From contig NC_068925.1 of NCBI RefSeq assembly GCF_023091745.1, positions 3,410,001-3,474,000 on the forward strand: a stretch of 64,000 bases of DNA. The letters are read 5' to 3'. The notes beneath the pieces were generated by a model that did no database searches, had not been told where the DNA came from, and saw only the letters and a program-made list of their open reading frames with translations. The DNA is from Budorcas taxicolor. Its lineage: Eukaryota; Chordata; Mammalia; Artiodactyla; Bovidae. A program made the translations under genes and the position numbers. Positions 1 through 11,305 of this stretch are shown piece after piece; position 1 is the first letter of the stretch, and each line of letters opens with the position of its first letter.

Positions 1-604
1 CTTGGTATTTGAGCAGTTATTTTTCTGGAATGGTTGGTTTCTGAAGGGGTGTTGCTAACCACTCAGCAACTCTCATAATATTGTTTAAGTGAAGGATGGG
101 AGGAGAATAGCCTCTGAGACAGGAAGTGCTGATTCGGGCCTGGTGTTCTGTTAGTAGTAAGCAGGGGGAAAGAAGGGTCAGAACAGTTGGAAAACACTGG
201 AATTCTGTATATGCAGGCACTAGCTGTTCTTGAGTCACATTTGTCAGGTTCAGGATTAGAGAGTGGGTCTCTAATTTGGACTAAGGCATTACTGCCCAGG
301 AAATGCAACAGGCATTAGGAAAGCCTAATAGCACCGTCTCCTGTTAATTGGTTGACCCAGGATCTTTTTCCTTATTAATTATTCCATAATTTATTATTCC
401 TACTAGAACTAATCATAACCACATAGGAAAAAGCAGATCCAGGGAAATTTTTAAAGCTTCAAACTGCACAGGAAGATGCAGAGCAGAGAACAAATCCCCC
501 CTTCCCCATCAGTGTTCATGGAAAGCCACGGTTAGGGGTGGGATGCCTTCGGGGCTCTTTTTTAATATGTATAGCTTGGTTTCTCATTTTGGTGTTTTTA
601 CTTT
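1..604. other. Unassigned non-coding sequence
   Basis: I see no convincing reading frame, RNA gene or named repeat here. Short open frames on the minus strand (17-308) have no recognisable domain. The stretch ends where antisense L1-like sequence begins near 605. Confidence 0.5.
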
Positions 605-1150
605 AAAATTTCTTTTACTTAAAAATTTTAGCTTTGGTAAAATATACACATGCAATATTTGCTATGTTAACCATTTTAAAGTGTACAGCTCAGTAATGTT
701 AAGTATATTCACATTGTTACACAGCCAATATTTGGAACTTTTTTTTATCTTACAAACATGAAACTAGACCCATTAAACAAGAACTTGTCACCCCTCCCTC
801 CCCTGAGCCCCTGGTGACCATCATTCTTTCTGTTTCTGAGTTTGATTAGGTGCCTCATATAAAGAGAATGTGTCAGGATTTCCTTCCTTTCCAAGGATGA
901 ATAGTATTGCCTGAATGTATACCTTCTTTTGTGAATACGTTTACCTGTCAGTGGGCATTTGGGTTGCTTCCACTTTTTTACTTACGCTGCTGTGCATCTT
1001 GAGACTCCACTTTCAGTTCTTTTGAGCATATGCTTACAGTCTTTTTCGAGGTACCATCATACTATTTTCACAGCATCTTCACCATTTTACTTTCTCATAA
1101 TCTGCACAAAGGATTCAGTTTGCTCACTTCCTTGGTAAGACAGCTTTTGA

Positions 1151-1518
1151 ATAGAGGAGTCTGGCTGTTTTGGCCAGGCAGGCGGTGTGAAGGGGATGAA
1201 GCAGAGGAGTGGCCCCGATGCTGGCCCGGCTGTGCAGGCGACTGTGTGACAGTCTTGCCCTTGGGGATGCCCGCCGTGCTGCCCGTCTTAGGCGGGATGG
1301 TCGGGTCCTGCAGGCGTCTTTGCCGCCTCAGGCTCCTCCTTGGGTGGTGCCGCCTTACATAGGTGCTGTAGCAGGGAGCGCTGCTTCCTCGCCAGGCCTG
1401 GCTCAGCAGCTGCTGGGCCCTGCGCAGCTGTACCGGCTCCTCGTAGGGCAAATTGCTAAAGGTCTGATGCTTCTCCTCCACTTGCGCAACCTTGTGGATT
1501 CTTATAGAGGCAAAACTT
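1151..1518 (-). pseudogene. RPS15: RPS15 processed pseudogene (retrocopy)
   Basis: A GC-rich island in AT-rich L1 sequence. Read on the minus strand it aligns by eye with the coding sequence of cytosolic ribosomal protein S15 (uS19), a component of the 40S head. Recognisable blocks in order: a VEEKHQTF start like the S15 N-terminus, a YEEPVQL block matching S15 YEQLMQL, a Lys/Arg-rich helix seen in a shifted frame (RKQRSLLQHLCKAAPP), the glycine/lysine block near 1250-1300, and the C-terminal GATHSSRF region near 1200-1215. It lacks two internal pieces (about 40 bases after the start and about 80 bases before the C-terminus), has lost the start ATG and contains frameshifts and a stop. No introns are seen. 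It is flanked by an 8-base direct repeat GCTTTTGA (1143-1150 and 1519-1526), and the host L1 resumes after it. No poly(A) tail survives. The alignment is from memory of the family, not a search. Confidence 0.7.
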
Positions 1519-1837
1519 GCTTTTGAGAGCAGTCATCCTAATGGTTGTGAGGCTGTGGCTTTGGTTTTCATTTCTATAATAATTAGTGATGTTGAGTATC
1601 TTTCCATGTGTTTATTGGTCATTTGTATGTCTTTGGAGAAATGTCTTAAATAAAGTGCTCTTCCCATTTTTAAATAGGTGATTTTGTTGTTGTTAATTTG
1701 TACTAGTTCTTTACATATTCTTAAGTGATTTGCAAATATTTGCTGCCTTTTCACTCTGTTGATTGTCTTTTAATACACAGTTCCAAATTTTGATGCAGTC
1801 CAATTTATCTGTTTTTGCTTTTGTAGCCTTTTGGGGA

Positions 1838-1957
1838 GGGGGTTAGGGGCTTGCCACACAGCTTGTAGGCTCTTAGTTCTCTGACCAGGTATTGAACACG
1901 GGCCCTTGGCAGTGAAAGTACAAAGTCCTAACCAGTGGACCACCAGGAATTCCCTGT
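1838..1957 (-). mobile_element. CHR-type tRNA-derived SINE, antisense
   Basis: On the minus strand it begins GGAATTCCTGGTGGTCCA and carries the B-box-like GTGTTCAATACCTGGTC, the signature of the short artiodactyl tRNA-Glu SINE. It interrupts the antisense L1, which continues from about 1958. Confidence 0.75.
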
Positions 1958-2300
1958 TGCCTTTGTAGTGTCATAGGTGTCTTTATCTATGTACACATGC
2001 TCTTTGCAGCTTCACTCTTACCAACAAAACTTGTACCTAGTTCCATGTTAAACAGCTGTGATGTATTCTAATATATGAGTCTCTCAATTTAAGTAGTCAC
2101 ACCCTATTGATAGGTATTTTAGGCTGTTTCTTATTTTTTGCTGTTAAAAAAAAAAGTAATTGACATTTTTGTGCCTGTTTTTGTCCACTTAACATTTCCT
2201 GAGATGAATTCTTAGAAGTTAAATTGCTAGATCATAGGATATGCACATTTAAAAAAAACTCTAGGTAATTTTAAATTGCCTTCCAAAGTACTTGTGAGAA

Positions 2301-3369
2301 AATTGTTTTCCTCATACCAGGCAACCATCAGGCAGCAGCGTTAATGAAACACACAGGCTTACTGTGAGGATACTATGAGACAGTGATTCCTAACATCCTA
2401 AGGATGCTAGAGGAGAAAGATGGAAGAATTTGATCTTTGATGAACTTGCACCACTGAATTAATCAACTCTGAAACTTCCTTGCCACCTAACTTCTTATGT
2501 GAGAGAATAAAATTCCTCATTGGGTTTTCTGTTACTTAGAGCTAAAACATTGTAACTGAGTACAGTCTCAGAACAGGGTTACTTGTTTTCATTACCTCTT
2601 AAACTTGGAGGGGATTAGTTGTTTTACTGAAGATTTGTCAAATGCCATAGTTGAGAAGGTTGGCAAACCTGGACCTATATGAGGGAATACAAACGAAATG
2701 ATGTGACCGATGTTATGTAAACTTCCTCAGTTAAAATAATTTTTGAGAAAAATGCTGCTGGATCATCATGTCTGGAGAAGTCACTGGCCCTGGAGTACTG
2801 GCAGAGGACCCTCATTCCCAGGGCCGTCTGAGTTTGAGATGTTTTGCTTGGCTGAGAAATTGCAGAGGAGCGAGGGAGAGTTGTTAATAACAAGTGCCTC
2901 CTTTTGATGAACTGTGTTACTAACCAGAGATGGTAGGGGTGGAGTGGGAAAGGGAGGACTTTCCCAAGAAAAGCTTTATTCTTTAGATCATATACTTGGT
3001 AAGGTGAATTTGGGAAGATATGGCTTCTATTTTACCAATGTCAGCTTTTATTAAGATGTATGTGTTAGACATAGTGAAAAATTTTAAATTTAGTCCTTGT
3101 CTTTGGGGAGCTGGGAAAGCAGTGTGGTAAAGAGGGAAAGATGACCTTGGTAGTCCATGTACCTGGCCTTAAATGCCAAGTTTAGAATTACCCAAACATC
3201 TCAACCTCAGTTTCACAGGGTTGGTGGAAGACCTATCAAGCCTCAGGAATGCTCAAGAAGTATTCTTTGTCTCATTAGAAATGATACTTATTTGTCTAGT
3301 TATAAATGTGGATAGTTTTGTAGTTTAAAAGATTTATTTAGGAATGTGTGAGGAAAGGTAAACTTGTTC
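2301..3369. other. Unassigned, no gene seen
   Basis: About 1.1 kb with no convincing coding frame. Around 3180-3240 there is a weak MIR-like stretch (CAACCTCAGTTTCACAGGG). The remainder I cannot assign. Confidence 0.4.
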
Positions 3370-3523
3370 TACGTAGAGCAAGACATATCACAACTTTTCC
3401 ATACAGATTTCAGAATCAGCTTGTCAGTTTCTATTAAAAAACTCTACTGGGATTTTGGTTGTGATTATTTCATGCTATAAATAATTGGGGAATATTTGAC
3501 CATTTTCTGTTGACAAACATGGT
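3370..3523 (-). mobile_element. Short antisense L1 fragment
   Basis: The block CAGAATCAGCTTGTCAGTTT followed by an ACTGGGATTTTG motif is typical of the complement of an old L1. It ends at the 3' tail of the BovB copy that follows. Confidence 0.55.
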
Positions 3524-5240
3524 CAGTCAGTTCAGTTCTTCAGTTGTGTCCGACTGTTTGCAGCCCCATGGACTGCAGCACGCCAGGCTTCCCTGTCCAT
3601 CACCAACACCCAGAGTTTACTCAATCTCATGTCCATTGAGTCGTTGATGCCATCCAATCATCTCATCTTCTGTCATCCCCCTTCTGCATCAGGATCTTTT
3701 CCAGTGAGTCAGTTCTTCGCATCAGATGGCCAAAGTACTAGAGTTTCAGGTTCAGTGTTAGTCCTTCCAATGAATATTCAGGACTGGTTTCCTTTAGGAT
3801 TGACTGGTTGGATCTCCTTGCAGTCCAAGGGACTCTTAAGAGTCTTCTCCAACACCACAGTTCAAAAGCATCAGTTCTTCAGTGCTCAGCTTTATTTATG
3901 GTCCAACTCTCACATGCCATACATAGCTACTGGAAAAACCATAGCTTTGACTAGATGAACCTTTGTTGGCAAAGTAATGTCTCTGATTTTTAATATACTG
4001 TTTAGGTTTATCATAGCTTTTCTTCCGAGGAGCAAGTATCTTAATTTCATGTCTGCAGTCACCATCTGCAGTGATTTAGGAGCCCAAGAAACTTAAGTCC
4101 GTCACTGTTTCTGTTGTTTCTCCATCTGTTAGCCATGAAGTGATAGGACCAGATGCCATAATCTTAGTTTTTTGCATGTTGAGTTTTAAGCCAGCTTTTT
4201 CGCTCTCCTCTTTGACATTTGTCAAGAAGCTCTTTAGATTCTCTCTGCTTTCTGCCATAAGGGTAGTGTCATCTGCATATGTGACGTTATTGGTACTTCT
4301 CCCTGCAGTCTTTTTTTTTTTTTTCATCCCTGCAGTATTGATTCCAGCCTGTGCTTCATCCATCCTAGCATTTCCCATGATGTACTCTGCATATAAGTTA
4401 AATAAACGGGGTGACAATATACAGCCTTGATGTACTCCTTTCTCAATTTGGAACCAATCCATTGTTCCACGTCTGGTTCTAACTGTTGCTTCTTGACCTG
4501 CATACAGATTCCTCAGGAGGGAGGTAAGGTGGTCAGGTATTCCCATCTCTTTAAGAATTGTCCAGTTTGTTGCTATCCACACAGTCAAAGGGTTTAGTGT
4601 AGTCAGTGAAACAAAAGTAGATATTTTTCTGGAACCCTCTTGTTTTTTCAGTGATCCAGTGGATGTTAGCAATTTGACCTCTGGTTCCTCTGACTTTCCT
4701 AAATCCAGCTTGAACATCTGGAAGTTCTCAGTTGACTACTATTGAAGCCTAGCTTCAAGAATTTTGAGCATTCGTTTGCTTGTGGGTGAGATAAGTGCAG
4801 TTGTGTGGTAGTTTGAGCATTCTTTGTCATTGCCTTTCTTTGGGATTGGAATGAAAACTGACTTTTCCAGTCCTGTGGCCACTGCTGAGTTTTCCTTGCT
4901 GGCATATTGAGTGCAGCACTTTCACAGCATCATCTTTTAGGATTTGAAGAGCTCAGCTGGAATTCCATCTCCTCCCCTAGCTTTGTTTGTAGTGATGCTT
5001 TCCTAAGGCCCACTTGACTTCACATTCCAGGATGTCTGGCTCTACGTGAGTGCTCACACCGTGGTTATCTTGGTCGTGAAGATCTTTTATGTACAGTTCT
5101 TCTGTGTATCCTTGCCACCTCTTCTTAATATCTTCTGCTTCTGTTAGGTCCATACCATTTCTGTTCTTTATCGAGCCCATCTTTGCATGAAATGTTCCCT
5201 TGTTATCTCTAATTTTCTTGAATTATCTCTAGTCTTTCCC
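3524..5240 (-). mobile_element. BovB LINE (RTE), 5'-truncated, copy A
   Basis: RTE-type non-LTR retrotransposon read on the minus strand. The 3' end is the (TGAAC)n-like tail next to GTGTCCGACTG at 3546. The RT region is recognisable at 4076-4717 (minus), with the YADDTTLMAE active-site motif near 4260. The body is diverged: a T-run expansion at 4311-4324 and several frameshifts. It stops at about 5240, inside the segment linking endonuclease and RT, where a CHR SINE begins. Its variants (BovB with AATATTCAGGA in the 3' region) mark an older subfamily than copies B, E, L or N. Confidence 0.92.
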
Positions 5241-5407
5241 GCAGGCTGTAGTCACTTGCTGTGGGCTCAGTACTTGCTGCTCATGGGCTGTAGAGTACAG
5301 GCTCAGGAGCATGGACTTAGGTTCTTCCACAGATCCTGGATCAGGGATCAGACCTGCATCCCTGCATTGACAAGTGGATTCTTATCCACTGTGCTACCAA
5401 GGAAGTC
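5241..5407 (-). mobile_element. CHR-2-like SINE, antisense, partial
   Basis: On the minus strand it starts GACTTCCTTGGTAGCACAG and continues with the CHR-2 body (AAGATTCCAC-type region diverged). It abuts the truncated end of BovB copy A. Confidence 0.65.
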
Positions 5408-6300
5408 TCTTTCTAGATTTCTTATATCGTTTTTCTGACATTCTCCACATCTTCCGTATTTTTTGAGCATTGTTAATGCATATGTTAGATTTTTTCTTAT
5501 AGGTCTGCAGTTAGGTCTTTCTCAGGGATAGTTTTTATTGACTTAATGTATTCCTTTCAGTCGGCTATACTCTTGTTTCCTTGCGTGCTTTGTGTTCTTT
5601 GTTGTTGTTGAAAATTAGATATTTGAATCTAATAACGTTATCCCTGGAAATCAGACTCTCCCTCTTACCTGAAGTTTTTTTGTTGTTACTATTTTATTGC
5701 TATGGGTTGTCTCTCTTCCAAGGATCAGCTGCAGGTTTACATTTAAGGTCTTCTCGTTTCGTTTTTGAGCCTGTACACGTTCTAATTTTTCCCATATATG
5801 TATTTGGTTTTGAATGTCCTAGTCTTTTGATGTCTGGCTGCCAAAGTGGGAGAAAGAAATAAATGAAAGGGAGGGAGAAAAGGGCACTGACACCTTAAAT
5901 CCCTTATAAGGTCCCTTCAGCCATAGGAGAGGAGGGTTACAACAATGGGTGGAAGTGCAACAACAATGGACCTCCTAGCAGCTATCACCAGTTAGAATAT
6001 GACTTCCCAATACTTGGAGGACAGAGTCCTATTTACCCATCCTGGATGTGTGCAAACTGCATCGGGAACATGCGCACAGCTGCCTGCCTTGGAGATGGGG
6101 GATTGTACTGTGCTAAGAGCTGAGACTGACCAAAAATAACCATAGTTTACCTTCCAAGCCTTCCTCCGGAAGTTGTAAAGCTTCAGTCAGTTTCAGAATT
6201 TTAAGACAGATATGTCAGAGGAATTCTGCCAGTTGTAGTCTTAAGTGGGGAGAGAATCCTAGTGTTTCCTGCTCTGCCATCCTCCCAGAATCCTCTCTTA
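5408..6300 (-). mobile_element. Probable ancient antisense L1-like sequence
   Basis: AT-rich with L1-like phrases on the complement (for example the GAAAATTAGATATTTGAATC region). Family assignment is weak. It contains the donor segment (5743-5824) of the inverted duplication described separately. From about 5870 to 6300 I cannot name the sequence. Confidence 0.35.
5743..5824 (-). repeat. Arm 1 of 82-bp inverted duplication
   Basis: The reverse complement of this segment matches 6656-6737 at 79 of 82 positions by direct comparison. It sits in continuous L1-like sequence, so this is the probable donor. Confidence 0.9.
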
Positions 6301-6561
6301 TTTTTTAAAGGCAGTATGATTGTTTGTCAAAGGCAGTAAAAAGGCAGTATTTTGTGTTTGTTCCTGAGCTGAAATTCTTGACATATCCCTTCCTGTTGTG
6401 AGATCTTTTTATGAGAACTTCAGTGTTTTTGAGTGTGTGTGGAGATAGAGAGGGTACATGCATAAATACAATGGGGAATTATACGATATGTAGCTCTTCA
6501 TAAAGTTCTGAGACCTGTGCTGGCCAGTACAGTAGCTGTTGAGCACTTGAAATGTGGCTAC

Positions 6562-6806
6562 TAAGTCCCTGGTGGCTCAGACTAAAGAATCTGCCTGCAA
6601 TGCTGGAGACCAAGGTTCAGTCCCTGGGTGGGGAAGGTCGCCTAGAGAAGGGAGTGACTAGGACATTCAAAACCAAATACATATATGGGAAAAATTAGAA
6701 AGTGTGCAGGCTCAAAAACGAAATGAGAAGACCTTAATTTATCCTTCCCTGGAGAATTCCATCGACCTGAGAGCCTGAGGGGCTACGGTCCGTGGAGACA
6801 CAAACA
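6562..6806 (+). mobile_element. Bov-tA SINE with an internal foreign insertion
   Basis: Head TCCCTGGTGGCTCAGACTAA, tRNA-like B box near 6613, then the BovA body ending CCGTGGAGACACAAACAG. Between the body blocks GAAGGGAGTGACTA and CCTTCCCTGGAGAATTCC the usual CCCACTCCAG piece is missing and 82 bases of unrelated sequence are present. Confidence 0.85.
6656..6737 (+). repeat. Arm 2 of inverted duplication (templated insertion)
   Basis: This segment lies inside the Bov-tA SINE and is an inverted copy of 5743-5824 (three mismatches). The left junction lies in GACTA, which resembles the SINE's own GGCTA, so a 4-5 base microhomology may mark the join. Confidence 0.9.
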
Positions 6807-7158
6807 GTTTAATTTAGAAAACTCTCATGGGTAAGTGAAACAACCTTGCTATGGGAATCCACTTTTTCAGCTAAACATTTAATGAAACTCAGTACATATC
6901 GAGTATTACTGATAAGAATAAATTCTGTTTTCTTCGTACATATTGAATGTACACCCATCAGATTTTGATAATTACCCCCAAAATGAAGTAAAATATTTAA
7001 TTAGTAAGTTTTTATATTTATTACATGTTAATGTTTTGGATATAATGGATTAAATAAAGTACATTATTATAATTAATTTCACTTTTTAATTTTTTCATTA
7101 CTTAGGAAACTTAAATTACATATATGGCTTCTGTTGTATTTCTTTTAGACAGCACTAG

Positions 7159-7779
7159 CCTAGATTGTATGTAACATGAGTTTAAAACACCATTCCCATG
7201 GCTCTCCAGCGTTGTAAATACAGGAAAAGTGGTAGCTCTATAGAGTTGTTGACATTAGAGGGATTGGTGTTGGAAAAATAGGAAGGGAAGCCTGGAAAGC
7301 TAATGCAGACCCAGCTGGTTGGAAGAAGGACGTGGGCATTGGGAAGGTTTATTGTCAACTATTACCCATTTAAAGTATGAACTGAGTACACGGTTATCCC
7401 TACATTGCTATGTTTTCTGCTTTCAGTTTATAATCCAAGAAAGTAATTTATTTTTAAAAAATAAACATGAAAGTTGAAAAATAAGGCTAAAATTAATGAG
7501 ACAAAAATGATTAAATATTAAAATGAAGAGGACAGAATTAACAGAAAGATAACTTAAAAAGGAAAATATATACTATTCTAAATCAAGATTTTAAACATTA
7601 TATCCATGAACCCTCCCTTCCCCAATATTAGCTACAGAAGCTAGTGAACCTTGCTACAATTATAAGTAGGGGGGAACATTCATGTTTTTAGAGGAATACG
7701 AGGAGGGAGTTACAGAGGAATTTAGGTACTCTCACAATACTTTCATAATCATCACTGCAAAAAGAAAAAAATTCTAGGC
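7159..7779. other. Unassigned AT-rich sequence
   Basis: No named repeat or coding frame recognised. The A-rich part at 7440-7600 could be decayed L1 but I cannot show it. Confidence 0.4.
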
Positions 7780-8744
7780 TTCTTAATCAGGTTGGAATAA
7801 GAAGGACCACATTTGTCTTCTCACCAGAAACAAAAAATCTGGACAAAATTTATATGAAGCAGTAGATTTCAGACACTGGACATCAGGCGTTTCAGGATAG
7901 CGATCTATGAGGAAGGGAAAACCAAATGAGATGCGCCATATAATTGGCCATAATCTCTGGAGACATTTCAGGTATAATGGCAGGTATCCAGGTGAGACCA
8001 GGGGTCTCTTAAGTTGAGAAGATGGAGACAAGAATCTGGATAGGCCAATGTAAATAAGGGTTTTTAGGACACAGTGCTGAAGAAAAGAGAGCTGAAGATG
8101 TGCAGACTTTCCTGAAGGCCTGTAAGATAACCCAAGACAAGGGTATAAATACTAAAATGGAACAGAGTACACTTTCAACATATCTCACACAAAGCTGGGA
8201 ATATATTATAATCCCACCAGCCACAGAGGAAGGCCTCATACTTCACAGGGCATCAGAGTACTTACGACAACGTTGTATTAGTGGGACAAAATTAGCCCTG
8301 GATTAAGATTACTCTGGTCTCACCTAATAAAGATTAAAACATAAAAGTTATTAATAAATAGAAGTAATTTAAGTTAAACTTTTAAAGAAACAACTTCTAA
8401 GTAACTTCTGTGGATCCCAGGACAAATCTCAAGAATATTATAAAAATGGAAAAATATCTGGAATACAATAAAGTAAAATTCACAGTGTCTGCTAGCCAGT
8501 TGGAAATTATCCATCATGCAAAGGAAAAAGAAATTACAACCTATAGTGAGAAAATCAGTAGCAACATAGTTGGAAATAACACCTGATAGGATTTGATTTA
8601 CAAAGACGTTATGTTCTATATGTTCAAGGAAGTAGAGAAACGCTTGAACATTAAAAGATTAAAGAAACAAAAAGATTCAAATTAAACCTCTGCAAACTCC
8701 AATGTCTGAGATGAAAAACATACTCGATACGATTAACAGCAGAT

Positions 8745-11227
8745 TCAGTTCAGTCGCTCAGTTGTGTCCGACTCTTTGCGACCCCATGAATCACAGCACG
8801 CCAGGCCTCCCTGTCCATCACCATCTCCTGGAGTTCACTCAGACTCACGTCCATCGAGTCCGTGATGCCATCCAGCCATCTCATCCTCGGTTGTCCGCTT
8901 CTCCTGCCCCCAATCCCTCCCAGCATCAAAGTCTTGTCCAATGAGTCAACTCTTCGCATGAGGTGGCCAAAGTACTGGAGTTTCAGATTTAGCATCATTC
9001 CTTCCAAAGAAGTCCCAAGGTTGATCTTCAGAATGGACTGGTTGGATCTCCTTGCAGTCCAAGAGACTCTCAAGAGCCTTCTCCAACACCACAGTTCAAA
9101 AGCATCAATTCTTCAGTGCTCAGCCTTCTTCACAGTCCAACTCTCACATCCATACATGACCACTGGAAAAACCATAGACTTGACTAGACGGACCTTAGTC
9201 GGCAAAGTAATGTCTCTGCTTTTGAATATGCTATCTAGGTTGGTCATAACTTTCCTTCCAAGGAGTAAGCATCTTTTAATTTCATGGCTGCAGTCACCAT
9301 CTGCAGTGATTTTGGAGCCCCCCAAAATAAAGTCTGACACTGTTTCCACTGTTTCCCCATCTCTTTGCCATGAAGTGATGGGACCAGATGCCATGATCTT
9401 CGTTTTCTGAATGTTGAGCTTTAAGCCAACTTTTTCGCTCTCCTCTTTCACTCTCATCAAGAGGCTTTTTAGCTCCTCTTCACTTTCTGCCATAAGGGTG
9501 GTGTCATCTGCATATCTGAGGTGATTGATATTTTTCCCTGCAATCTTGATTCCAGCTTGTGTTTCTTCCAGTCCAGCGTTTCTCATGATGTACTCCGCAT
9601 AGAAGTTAAATAAGCAGGGTGACAATATACAGCCTTGACGTACTCCTTTTCCTATTTGCAACCAGTCTGTTGTTCCATGTCCACTTCTAACTGTTGCTTC
9701 CTGACCTGCATACAGATTTCTCAAGAGGCAGGTCAGGTGGTCTGGTATTCCCATCTTTTTCAAAATTTTCCACAGTTTATTGTGATCCACACAGTCAAAG
9801 GCTTTGGCATAGTCAATAAAGCAGAAATACATGTTTTTCTGGAACTCTCTTGCTTTTTCCATGATCCAGTGGATGTTGGCAATTTGATCTCTGGTTCCTC
9901 TGCCTTTTCTAAAACCAGCTTGAACATCAGGGATTTCACGGTTCATGTATTGCTGAATCCTGGCTTGGAGAATTTTGAGCATTACTTTACTAGCATGTGA
10001 GATGAGTGCAATTGTGCGGTAGTTTGAGCATTATTTGGTATTGCCTTTCTTTGGAATTGGAATGAAGACTGACCTTTTCCAGTCCTGTGGCCACTGCTGA
10101 GTTTTCCAAATTTGCTGGTATATTGAGTGCAGCACTTTCACAGCATCATCTTTCAGGATTTGAAATAGCTCCACTGGAATTGCATCACCTCCATTAGCTT
10201 TGTTCGTAGTGATGTTTTCTAAGGCCCACTTGACTTTACTTTCCAAGATGTCTGGCTCTAGATTAATGATCATGATTATCTGGGTCGTGAAGATCTTTTT
10301 TGTGCAGTTCTTCCATATATTCTTGCCACCTCTTCTTAATATCTTCTGCTTCTGTTAGGTCCAGACCATTTCTGTCTTTTATCGATCCCATCTTTGCATG
10401 AAATGTTCCCTTGGTATCTCTAATTTTCTTGAAGAGATCTCTAGTCTTTCCCATTCTATTTTCCTCTATTTCTTTGCATTGATTGCTAAAGAAGGCTTTC
10501 TTATCTCTTCTTGCTATTCTTTGGAACTCTGCATTCAGATGCTTATATCTTTCCTTTTCTCCTTTGCTTTTCGCCTCTCTTCTTTTCACAGCTATTTGTA
10601 AGGCCTCCCCAGACAGCCATTTTGCTTTTTTGCATTTCTTTTCCATGGAGATGGTCTTGATCCCTATCTCCTGTACAATGTCATGAACCTCATTCCATAG
10701 TTCATCAGGCACTGTATCTATCAGATCTAGGCCCTTAAATCTATTTCTCACTTCCACTGTATAATCATAAGGGATTTGATTTAGGTCATACCTGAATGGT
10801 CTAGCGGTTTTCCCTACTTTCTTCAATTAAAGTCTGAATTTGGCAATAAGGAGTTCATGCTCTGAGCCACAGTCAGCTCCTGGTGGTGTTTTTGCTGACT
10901 GTATAGAGCTTCTCCATCTTTGGCTGCAAAGAATATAATCAATCTGATTTTGGTGTTAACCATCTGGTGATGTCCATGTGTAGAGTCTCCTCTTGTGTTG
11001 TTGAAAGAGGGTGTTTGCTATGACCAGTGCATTTTCTTGGCAAAACTCTATTAGTCTTTGCCCTGCTTCATTCCGCATTCCAAGGCCAAATTTTCCTGTT
11101 ACTCCAGGTGTTTCTTGACTTCCTACTTTTGCATTCCAGTCCCCTATAATGAAAAGGACATCTTTTTTGGGTGTTAGTTCTAAAAGGTCTTGTAGGTCTT
11201 CATAAAACCGTTCAACTTCAGCTTCTT
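8745..11227 (-). mobile_element. BovB LINE, 2.5 kb, 5'-truncated, copy B
   Basis: Inserted in the old L1 with an 8-base target-site duplication CAGCAGAT (8737-8744 and 11228-11235). L1 reads through if the element is removed. The 3' tail TCAGTTCAGTCGCTCAG is at the left. Going leftwards from the truncated end it carries the C-terminal part of the AP-type endonuclease (about 10850-11227), the linker (10263-10826) and the whole RT region. RTE elements insert by target-primed reverse transcription from the 3' end, so truncation at the 5' side is expected. Confidence 0.96.
9113..10826 (-). pseudogene. BovB polyprotein remnant (endonuclease C-term, linker, RT)
   Basis: One ancestral frame now split in three. 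Piece 1 (10263-10826, 187 codons) is the linker beginning MKKVGKTARPFRYDL. It ends after DPDNHDH where a small deletion shifts the frame. Piece 2 (10031-10273, 80 codons) covers the RT N-terminal region and stops at a GAA-to-TAA change. Piece 3 (9113-9982, 289 codons) contains the RT core with FIDYAKAFDCVDH, GVRQGCILSPCLFN and an intact YADDTTLMAE catalytic motif, then stops at a TGA in VKKAEH. Non-functional. Confidence 0.9.
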
Positions 11228-11305
11228 CAGCAGATCAGACATTGCAGAATGAAAGATTCTTAAACTTGAAGATAAAACACAGAAACTATCCAAAGTGAAA
11301 CAATG

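Larger units (their letters stand above)
605..2300 (-). mobile_element. Old L1 LINE fragments, antisense
   Basis: The sequence reads as the complement of the 3' half of mammalian L1 (old L1M-type). Landmarks on the + strand are the L1-like stretches around 640-900, 1040-1140 and 1527-1836. The element is split by the RPS15 retrocopy (1151-1518) and a CHR SINE (1838-1957), and resumes briefly after each. The part from about 1990 to 2300 resembles the same L1 region again but is more diverged, so it is probably a second older fragment. No intact reading frame remains. Confidence 0.7.
6514..7158 (-). mobile_element. MER5A-like hAT DNA transposon, split by a SINE
   Basis: The left end GTTGAGCACTTGAAATGTGG (6539-6558) and the right part (ATTACATGTTAATG, then GGATATAATGGATTAAATAA near 7037, ending AGACAGCACTAG) match the Charlie-type MER5A non-autonomous element. 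The two halves are separated by the Bov-tA SINE at 6562-6806. It encodes no protein. Confidence 0.7.

Noticed and set aside
1150..1500. A GC-rich CpG-island-like promoter
   Set aside because: The composition is explained by the RPS15 retrocopy; no gene start lies next to it.
8702..8944. Peptides of the SSVAQLCPTLCDPMN type, also at 23121, 47376 and 54177
   Set aside because: This is a common false protein made by translating the complement of the BovB 3' UTR. It appears in many mis-annotated bovine proteins.
8862..9410. A 182-codon plus-strand frame, and similar ones at 45998-46552 and 53780-54298 (minus)
   Set aside because: These run antisense to BovB RT and recur in every copy with the same sequence, so they are shadows of the element.
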